Source: Alistipes sp.
GTDB taxonomy: Bacteria > Bacteroidota > Bacteroidia > Bacteroidales > Rikenellaceae
Length of the DNA: 64,000 nucleotides
Reading direction: 5' to 3'
Assembly (NCBI GenBank): GCA_017436185.1
Contig: JAFSDP010000008.1
Location: 62,001 to 126,000, forward strand
Part shown: piece after piece, positions 58,246-64,000 of the stretch
How the letters are laid out: every line of letters begins with the position of its first letter
How positions within the stretch are numbered: position 1 is the first letter of the stretch
Notes under the pieces: model-generated
Told to the model about the DNA's origin: nothing
What the model saw: only the letters and a program-made list of their open reading frames with translations
Database searches by the model: none
Program-made: the position numbers and the translations under genes

Positions 58246-60124
58246 ATATCATCTCTTTGATCGCTTGATAGATACCCTCGGCATCGTAGCCGCACATCGC
58301 ATATAGTTGGGCAGGCGAACCGTGTTCGACAAATTGATCGGGGATTCCGAGGCGTCGCACCTGCTTGATGTGCCCGTGCTCGGTGAGCCAATTCTCGACC
58401 GCACTACCTGCGCCACCGCGCACAACGCCGTCCTCGACCGTAATCACACGGTCAAAACGCTCAGCGATCTCTGCAAGCAGCTCTTCGTCAAGCGGTTTAG
58501 CCCATCGCATATCGTAGTGTGCCACCGAAATCCCCTCCTCTGCTGCGCGCGCAATCGCCTTTGCGACGAAGTTGCCGACCGTACCAAAGCTCACCACAGC
58601 CACCTGATCGCCATCAGCGAGGCGACGTCCGCGACCTATTTCGAGTGCTGTGAAAGGCTGCTCGCGCCACTCGGTGCCCACACCACGACCACGCGGATAG
58701 CGGATCACAACGGGGCGCTCGGCTTGCAAGGCAGTGAACATCATATTTCGCAGTTCGATCTCGTTCATCGGGGTTGCAATAGTCAGATTGGGCACACTTC
58801 CCAACGTTGCCAGATCCAATGCTCCGTGGTGTGTCGCTCCATCTTCGCCAACCAATCCTGCACGGTCAAGACACAGCACCACAGGTAGTTGCTGAATCGC
58901 TACGTCGTGAACAATATTGTCGAAAGCGCGTTGCGAGAACGACGAATAGATATTGCAGAACGGTACTAACCCCTGCGTAGCCAATCCCGCTGCAAAAGTT
59001 ACGGCGTGTCCCTCGGCGATGCCCACATCGAAGCAACGTTCGGGCATCTCGGCCATCATAATATTGAGTGAGCAACCCGTTGGCATTGCGGGAGTTATGC
59101 CGACAATACGCTTGTCTTGGCGAGCCAGATCGAGCAACGTCTGACCGAAAACATCTTGATAGCGTGCCGATGCGTCGGGCGCGGTTTTATCCAATCGCTC
59201 GCCCGTCGTGGGGTCGAAATGTCCCGGTGCGTGCCACACCGATTGGTTCTGCTCGGCAGGGGCATAGCCTTTACCCTTGACCGTCAGTACGTGCAACAAT
59301 TTCGGTCCTTTGATCTGGCGCAGGTCGCTCAGCGTGCGCGCCAACGAGATCACGTCGTGCCCATCAACGGGTCCGAAGTAACGGAATCCGAAGCTCTCGA
59401 ACAGATTGCTATTCTGCAAGATACCCTGCTTGATGACGTTTCCTGCCTTCTGCATCGCGCGTCGCAACGAGGGCATCGACGCAAGCATATTCCACACTCG
59501 ATTTTTGAACCGATTGTAGTGGCGCGAGGTGGTGATTCGCAGCAGGTAATGTTTCAAAGCACCGACATTGGCGTCGATCGACATATTGTTGTCGTTGAGA
59601 ATGATGAGCAGGTTTGCCTTGCTGGCGCCTGCGTTGTTCAGCCCCTCGAATGCCAATCCGCCCGTCATCGCTCCATCGCCGATAACCGCAACTACGTTAC
59701 GCTCGTCGCCTTTCAGTCGCATTGCCTCGGCCATACCGAGTGCTGCCGAGATCGAAACCGACGAGTGGCCACCGATGAAGGCATCGTACTTGCTCTCGCT
59801 GCGGCGCGGAAAACCGCCCAGTCCGCCCAACTTGCGATTCGAGGTGAATGCGTCGCGACGCTCGGTGATGATCTTGTGGGCATAGGCTTGGTGGCCAACG
59901 TCCCAAATCAGCTGATCGTCAGGCGTATCGAACACGTAATGGAGAGCCGTAGTCAGTTCGACCGTACCCAAGCTCGATCCCAAATGCCCCGGATTTACGG
60001 CACATTGTTCGATGATGTAGTCGCGCAATTCGTCGCAAAATTGCGGAAGTTCATCGACGCTCAGTGCGCGAAGTTCAGTCGGTGAATCGACGTTGGTGAG
60101 ATATTTATACTCTTTCGTTCCCAT
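58244..60124 (-). CDS. dxs: 1-deoxy-D-xylulose-5-phosphate synthase
   Basis: 626 aa from MGTKEYKYLTNVDSPTELRA at 60124 (or 629 aa from 60133). The TATCTTTG promoter at 60144-60151 excludes longer starts. TPP-dependent: HLGSSLGTVELTTALHYVFD, the Mg/TPP motif GDGAMTGGLAFEGLNNAG, pyrimidine-domain VGIAEGHAVTFAAGLA, DRAGLVGEDGATHHGALD and a C-terminal transketolase domain. It makes DXP from pyruvate and glyceraldehyde 3-phosphate, the first step of the MEP isoprenoid route and a precursor for thiamine and pyridoxal. Confidence 0.97.
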   Translation of the reverse strand: MGTKEYKYLTNVDSPTELRALSVDELPQFCDELRDYIIEQCAVNPGHLGSSLGTVELTTALHYVFDTPDDQLIWDVGHQAYAHKIITERRDAFTSNRKLGGLGGFPRRSESKYDAFIGGHSSVSISAALGMAEAMRLKGDERNVVAVIGDGAMTGGLAFEGLNNAGASKANLLIILNDNNMSIDANVGALKHYLLRITTSRHYNRFKNRVWNMLASMPSLRRAMQKAGNVIKQGILQNSNLFESFGFRYFGPVDGHDVISLARTLSDLRQIKGPKLLHVLTVKGKGYAPAEQNQSVWHAPGHFDPTTGERLDKTAPDASARYQDVFGQTLLDLARQDKRIVGITPAMPTGCSLNIMMAEMPERCFDVGIAEGHAVTFAAGLATQGLVPFCNIYSSFSQRAFDNIVHDVAIQQLPVVLCLDRAGLVGEDGATHHGALDLATLGSVPNLTIATPMNEIELRNMMFTALQAERPVVIRYPRGRGVGTEWREQPFTALEIGRGRRLADGDQVAVVSFGTVGNFVAKAIARAAEEGISVAHYDMRWAKPLDEELLAEIAERFDRVITVEDGVVRGGAGSAVENWLTEHGHIKQVRRLGIPDQFVEHGSPAQLYAMCGYDAEGIYQAIKEMI

Positions 60125-60143
60125 TAGTTGCATTTTCTCTCGA

Positions 60144-60151
60144 CAAAGATA
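60144..60151 (-). promoter_or_regulatory. -7 element TATCTTTG for dxs
   Basis: TATCTTTG on the minus strand, 11-20 bp before the candidate ATGs. It also lies in the divergent spacer with the OmpA-family gene. Confidence 0.55.
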
Positions 60152-60210
60152 ATTAAATATTGGAGAAAAATACTTATCTTCGCAAAAGGATTCAGAATAA
60201 AAACGATTGA

Positions 60211-61125
60211 ATGATGCGAAAATTGTTGATGTTCGTTGCATTGAGCCTCATTTGCAGCTCGTGCGTGTCGAACAAAGTCTATAACGCTTCGCGTGCCGAG
60301 GTGATGCGTCTCGAAAGTGAGCTGTCGGCTCTGCGTGCCCGCCACTCGGCTCTCGAACAGCTTAATAATGAGCTCAATGGCGAGAAGCTCGGTTTGCAGG
60401 ATAACCTTTCGGCGCTCACTGCCGAGCACGATGCGCTGCGTAAGCAGTATGCCTCGCTCGATGCCGATCGCGCCAAACTTGCTCGCGATCTGGATCAGCT
60501 GCGCGATATGCTCGACAAAGGTAATGCCGAGGCGTCGCGAATGTTGCAGGAGTTGCAGCGCAACCAAGCCGATTTGGAGGAGCGTTCGCAGCGTGTCGAG
60601 GAGTTGGAGTCGCTGTTGAAGGCGCGCGAGGAGGCCATCGCTGCAATCCGTCGTCAGGTGAGCGACGCTTTGTTAGGCTTTGAGGGTAAGGGACTTACGA
60701 TCTCGACCCGCGACGGTAAGGTCTATGTCTCGATGGAGGATAAACTGCTGTTCCGTTCGGGTAGCTACGAGATCGGTCGCGATGGCGAGAAGGCGGTGCG
60801 CGATCTGGCGAAGGTGCTGGCGGCCAACCCCGACATCAACGTTATGGTCGAGGGACATACCGACGACGTGCGCTATACGCCCAATGCCTATCTCAAAGAT
60901 AACCTCGACCTGAGTGCCAAGCGTGCGACGACCGTGGTGCGTTTGTTGCTCGAAAACAAGGAGATAGCACCCGAGCGAATCGTTGCCGCTGGACGTGGCG
61001 AGTCGTTGCCCGTAGCCGAGGGCAAGACGGCCGAGGCGCGTGCCAAGAACCGTCGTACGGAGATCATCTTGACCCCGAAATACGACGAATTGATGAAATT
61101 GATGGAAACAACAAATAACGAATAA
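60211..61125 (+). CDS. OmpA-family lipoprotein with coiled coil
   Basis: 304 aa. Lipobox ICSSC near residue 18. Residues about 28-150 form a long heptad-rich coiled coil (LESELSALRARHSALEQLNN). The C-terminal OmpA peptidoglycan-binding domain reads NVMVEGHTDDVRYTPNAYLK, then LSAKRATTVVRLLLENKEIA and AAGRGESLPVA, with the conserved Asp and Arg for diaminopimelate binding. It tethers the outer membrane to the cell wall, like Pal/YiaD. It starts an operon with pyrH. Confidence 0.92.
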   Translation: MMRKLLMFVALSLICSSCVSNKVYNASRAEVMRLESELSALRARHSALEQLNNELNGEKLGLQDNLSALTAEHDALRKQYASLDADRAKLARDLDQLRDMLDKGNAEASRMLQELQRNQADLEERSQRVEELESLLKAREEAIAAIRRQVSDALLGFEGKGLTISTRDGKVYVSMEDKLLFRSGSYEIGRDGEKAVRDLAKVLAANPDINVMVEGHTDDVRYTPNAYLKDNLDLSAKRATTVVRLLLENKEIAPERIVAAGRGESLPVAEGKTAEARAKNRRTEIILTPKYDELMKLMETTNNE

Positions 61126-61130
61126 ATGCT

Positions 61131-61838
61131 ATGAAATACAAACGTATATTGCTCAAACTCAGCGGTGAATCGCTGATGGGCGCACAGAAATATGGTCTTT
61201 CGACCGACGTACTCACCTCGTATGCACGTCAGATCCGCGACGTGGCTGCAACGGGTGTGCAGATCGGTATTGTGATCGGTGGCGGTAATATTTTCCGTGG
61301 TTTGAGTGGCGTGAGCCGTGGTTTCGACCGCGTGAAGGGCGACCAGATGGGGATGCTCGCTACGATCATCAACTCGCTGGCATTGCAGTCGGCATTGGAG
61401 GACGCAGGCGTCAAGGCTCGTGTGCTGACATCGATCCGTATGGAGCCCATTGGCGAGTACTACTCGAAGGCTCGCGCGCTGGAACTGATGGAGGCCGGTT
61501 ACGTGGTGATCGTCGGTGGCGGTACGTCGAATCCCTTCTTCTCGACCGACTCGGCATCGGCTCTGCGTGGCGTCGAGTTGGAGTGCGAGGTGCTGTTGAA
61601 GGGTACCCGTGTCGATGGCGTCTATACGGCTGATCCTGAGAAAGATCCGACCGCAACGAAGTTCGACGAAATCACGTTCGACGAGGTGCTCGATCGTCGT
61701 TTGAAGGTGATGGATCAGACCGCTTTCACGCTCTGCCGCGAGAACGGATTGCAGATCATCGTCTTCGATATGGACACCGAGGGCAACCTCGCGCGCGTTC
61801 TGTCGGACGAGAAGATAGGTACGTTGGTTAAACTTTAA
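61131..61838 (+). CDS. pyrH: UMP kinase
   Basis: 235 aa, the usual length. KYKRILLKLSGESLMG at the N terminus, IGIVIGGGNIFRG, DQMGMLATIINSLALQSALE, the AAK-family VIVGGGTSNPFFSTDSA and GVYTADPEKDPTATKFDEIT. It phosphorylates UMP to UDP and is the hexameric, GTP-regulated bacterial enzyme. It lies 5 bp after the OmpA-family gene and 11 bp before tlpA. Close linkage to frr is common in bacteria. Confidence 0.97.
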   Translation: MKYKRILLKLSGESLMGAQKYGLSTDVLTSYARQIRDVAATGVQIGIVIGGGNIFRGLSGVSRGFDRVKGDQMGMLATIINSLALQSALEDAGVKARVLTSIRMEPIGEYYSKARALELMEAGYVVIVGGGTSNPFFSTDSASALRGVELECEVLLKGTRVDGVYTADPEKDPTATKFDEITFDEVLDRRLKVMDQTAFTLCRENGLQIIVFDMDTEGNLARVLSDEKIGTLVKL

Positions 61839-61849
61839 TTCGTGGTGCG

Positions 61850-62395
61850 ATGAAGAAGAAGATAATTGTTGCGGTGTTGTTTATTGCGGCTATTGCGCTG
61901 GCATCTTTTGTAGTGATTCGCGCACAGCGCCTGCCGGTTGATGACGCTGCGGTTGCTGTGATTGGCGACAAGTGCCCCTCGTTTGAGGTGCAAATGCTTG
62001 ACGGCGATGTGGTTTCGATCGACTCGCTGCGTGGTAAGACCGTCCTGATCAACTTCTGGGCTACGTGGTGCCCGCCCTGCAACGAGGAGATGGAGCGCGT
62101 TGAGAAGGATATTGTCGAGCGTTTTGCCGACGAGGAATTTGTCTTCCTGCCCATTTCGCGTGGCGAGAAACCCGAGGTGGTCAGCGCGTGGCGCACGAAG
62201 AAGGGATACAAGTTCGATGTAGGTCTTGATATCGCAACCGAGATCTTCCCGCAGTTTGCCCGCACCTATATTCCTCGCAACTACTTGATCGATCCCGACG
62301 GAACGATCGTCTATTACGAGGTCGGCTACGATGCTGAGCTCTTTGACGAGCTTGTGAATAAGATCGACGAAACGATCCAAAACGCTAAGAAATAA
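61850..62395 (+). CDS. TlpA-like thioredoxin-fold protein
   Basis: 181 aa. An N-terminal membrane anchor or signal (IIVAVLFIAAIALASFVVI) is followed by a thioredoxin domain: VLINFWATWCPPCNEEMERV with CPPC and cis-Pro near RTYIPRNYLIDPDG. It is a periplasmic disulfide reductase of the ResA/TlpA class. Its insertion between pyrH and frr is unusual as far as I know, although operon spacing (11 and 23 bp) is tight. Confidence 0.92.
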   Translation: MKKKIIVAVLFIAAIALASFVVIRAQRLPVDDAAVAVIGDKCPSFEVQMLDGDVVSIDSLRGKTVLINFWATWCPPCNEEMERVEKDIVERFADEEFVFLPISRGEKPEVVSAWRTKKGYKFDVGLDIATEIFPQFARTYIPRNYLIDPDGTIVYYEVGYDAELFDELVNKIDETIQNAKK

Positions 62396-62418
62396 TTACT
62401 TAAAACACAGATACAGTT

Positions 62419-62982
62419 ATGACAGAACAGACCAAACAGATCCTCGACAATGCATCGTCGAAGATGCAGAAGGCGCTCGACTATTTCGAAGATGAATTGG
62501 CGAACGTACGTGCAGGCAAGGCCAGCACCAACCTCCTGAATGGCGTGATGGTTGATTACTATGGCGCACCGACCCCCGTGTCGCAGGTTGCTAGCGTAAC
62601 CGTTCCCGACGCTAAGACGGTGATTATCCAGCCGTGGGAGAAGAATCTGATTCGTGCCATCGAGAAGGCAATTATCGACTCGAACATCGGCCTCGCTCCC
62701 TCGAACAACGGTGAGCAGATCCGCTTGACGATGCCCCCTCTGACTGAGGAGCGTCGTAAGCAGCTCGTTAAGCAGGTTCGCAGTAGTGCCGAGAATGCTC
62801 GCGTAACGTTGCGTAACATTCGTCGTGATGCTGTCGATGCGTTCAAGAAGGCGCAGAAGGACGGTATGCCCGAGGACGAGGCAAAATCGGGCGAGGGCGA
62901 AGCACAGAAGGTGATCGAAAAGTATTCGAAGAAGCTCGATGCAATGCTCGACGCTAAGGAGAAGGAGATTATGACCGTGTAA
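62419..62982 (+). CDS. frr: Ribosome recycling factor
   Basis: 187 aa, typical length. ALDYFEDELANVRAGKASTN, VDYYGAPTPVSQVASVTVPD, IQPWEKNLIRAIEKAI, LTEERRKQLVKQVRSSAENA and RVTLRNIRRDA are all hallmark segments. Together with EF-G it splits the post-termination ribosome. It is the last gene of the OmpA-pyrH-tlpA-frr operon and is followed by a terminator. Confidence 0.98.
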   Translation: MTEQTKQILDNASSKMQKALDYFEDELANVRAGKASTNLLNGVMVDYYGAPTPVSQVASVTVPDAKTVIIQPWEKNLIRAIEKAIIDSNIGLAPSNNGEQIRLTMPPLTEERRKQLVKQVRSSAENARVTLRNIRRDAVDAFKKAQKDGMPEDEAKSGEGEAQKVIEKYSKKLDAMLDAKEKEIMTV

Positions 62983-63000
62983 TTTGTTGCTCCTCAATGA

Positions 63001-63031
63001 TTAAGCCGCTCTGCAAAGGGCGGCTTTTTTG
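63001..63031 (+). terminator. Terminator after frr
   Basis: AAGCCGCTCT / GGGCGGCTT imperfect stem and T-run. Confidence 0.75.
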
Positions 63032-63066
63032 ATTCACAAATTGCATTATAATCCACACTTAGTGGC

Positions 63067-63137
63067 TCATCATTGGCGGGTGGGGGGGCTCGCCCGAAGG
63101 GCGACCCGCCAATGATGACACGCCGCATAACGGCGTG
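63067..63137. repeat. Large palindromic intergenic element
   Basis: TCATCATTGGCGGGT (63067-63081) is the exact reverse complement of 63104-63118. Its loop holds an inner CGCCC/GGGCG hairpin. A second hairpin CACGCCG/CGGCGTG follows at 63119-63137. There is no ORF in the 266-bp gap. Confidence 0.7.
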
Positions 63138-63197
63138 ATCATTTCAATTCAGTTTTTTTGTGAATAACCGACCAATTGCTTACTCAACCTTCATAAC

Positions 63198-63229
63198 AAA
63201 AAAGCCACCCCAGCGACGGAGTGGCTTTT
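63198..63229 (-). terminator. Terminator after upp
   Basis: AAAAGCCACTCC / GGGGTGGCTTTT stem and T-run on the minus strand. Confidence 0.8.
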
Positions 63230-63248
63230 ATTAATATAGGTATTCGTT

Positions 63249-63902
63249 TTACAACTTCTCGCCGTAGGCCAAATCGCCTGCGTCGCCGATGCCCGGCACG
63301 ATGTACGACTTCGAGGTCAGCTCCTCATCGACCGCTCCGCACCAGATCGTAGTGGTCTTCTCGGACATATGCTGCTTGACGTAATCAACACCCTCCTCGC
63401 TGGCGATAACTGCCGCAATATGAGTGTGTTTGGGGGTGCCACCCTTTTCGCACAGAGCCTCGTAGGTGAGCACAATCGACGAACCGGTTGCCAACATCGG
63501 GTCTGCCAAAATCAGCACTTTGCCCTCCAAACTGCCACACGAGATGTACTCAACCTTGATCTTGAACTTACCATCTTTGCTATACTTGCGATAGGCCGAA
63601 ACAAAGGCGTTCTGCGCGTCGTCGAAGTAGTTCAGAAAACCCTGATGGAAGGGCAGACCGGCACGCAGAATTGTCGCAACGACCACCTCGTCGCTTACTT
63701 GCATCACGGCAGCCTCGCCCAGCGGAGTCTCGACAACGGTGGGGGTGTAGTCGAGCGTCTTGCTGATTTCGTATGCAGTTACCTCGCCCATACGTTCGAG
63801 GTTGCGGCGGAAACGCATACTGTCGACCTGAATTTTACGATCGCGCATCTCGGCGATAAACTTATTGACGATCGAATTTTGTTGGTTGAGAATGTGTAAC
63901 AT
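63249..63902 (-). CDS. upp: Uracil phosphoribosyltransferase
   Basis: 217 aa. Type I PRTase fold with the PRPP loop VLILADPMLATGSSIVLTYE near residue 130, VVATILRAGLPFHQGFLNYF (flexible loop and PPi site) and the C-terminal VPGIGDAGDLAYG that binds uracil. It salvages uracil to UMP, which PyrH (61131-61838) then phosphorylates, although the genes are not in one operon. The start ATG at 63902 opens MLHILNQQNSIVNKFIAEMR. Confidence 0.96.
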   Translation of the reverse strand: MLHILNQQNSIVNKFIAEMRDRKIQVDSMRFRRNLERMGEVTAYEISKTLDYTPTVVETPLGEAAVMQVSDEVVVATILRAGLPFHQGFLNYFDDAQNAFVSAYRKYSKDGKFKIKVEYISCGSLEGKVLILADPMLATGSSIVLTYEALCEKGGTPKHTHIAAVIASEEGVDYVKQHMSEKTTTIWCGAVDEELTSKSYIVPGIGDAGDLAYGEKL

Positions 63903-63933
63903 AATCGTATCGAAGTTATTGAAGGTTAGTCAA

Positions 63934-64000
63934 TTAGTACAGGAAGTTGTTGAACGGATAGCGTCCTGCGTGAATCTCGCGCACCATCGAATAGAGGTCC
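63934..64000 (-). CDS. C-terminal end of an unidentified gene (cut by window edge)
   Basis: The minus-strand frame ends DLYSMVREIHAGRYPFNNFL-Tyr-stop, 32 bp upstream of upp. Composition and the clean stop suggest a real gene, but 21 residues are too few to name it. Confidence 0.45.
   Translation of the reverse strand, partial: DLYSMVREIHAGRYPFNNFLY

Noticed and set aside
1..64000. CRISPR array, rRNA operon, replication origin, prophage structural genes, transposase genes
   Set aside because: Looked for regularly spaced repeats and conserved segments of these kinds; none seen. Only the integrase copies indicate mobility.

Overview
The window looks like a chromosomal segment of a gut Bacteroidales, most likely Rikenellaceae (Alistipes-like). 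The promoters are of the Bacteroidetes TAnnTTTG type, there are no clear Shine-Dalgarno sites, and a cysteate synthase homologue sits beside carboxynorspermidine genes. The genus is inferred from gene content, not shown by any marker.

0-35 kb is ordinary, moderately GC-rich chromosome. It holds a partial tRNA, an ion-channel-like protein, mscL, a biotin-dependent carboxyltransferase, a sodium symporter, an SDR and a HAD phosphatase. A tight four-gene operon at 6.8-11.6 kb encodes a split transketolase, an FGGY kinase and a fucose-isomerase-like enzyme. It is followed by a GH43-like lipoprotein and a GH2 enzyme, and its logic resembles D-apiose catabolism. An esterase, a patatin, a DUF1593 lipoprotein and a membrane phosphodiesterase come next. 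At 21.1-22.4 kb lies a retron-like reverse transcriptase with a C-terminal transmembrane tail, preceded by an RNA-like region with matching a1/a2 arms. Then come a dicarboxylate symporter, a NifX-like protein, a rhodanese, a WYL regulator, an ECF sigma factor with a membrane partner, tRNA-Lys, carboxynorspermidine dehydrogenase and decarboxylase, cysteate synthase, tRNA-Leu, miaA and a LuxC-type reductase.

35.2-54.6 kb is a mosaic, largely AT-rich mobile defence island between two tRNA-Gly(GCC) genes in opposite orientation. An intact tyrosine recombinase lies beside the right tRNA. A broken, truncated copy lies in inverse orientation beside the left one, so about 1.2 kb inverted repeats flank the cargo. 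Cargo: a DprA-like operon with two tiny ORFs, a DUF4160 protein, a flavodoxin, an AbiH-like protein, an AlkD-like protein, an orphan gene, an HTH regulator, an adenine MTase plus cytosine MTase plus McrB/McrC (LlaJI-like restriction), and HamA/HamB (Hachiman).

54.6-64 kb returns to core genes: a DUF4369/TlpA lipoprotein, an MFS transporter, a radical SAM protein, dxs, an OmpA-family lipoprotein, pyrH, a TlpA thioredoxin, frr, upp and the end of one more gene.

Starts were often chosen by the position of a TAnnTTTG promoter, because several longer reading frames would start inside or upstream of the promoter. All similarity statements come from reading motifs; no database search was run.
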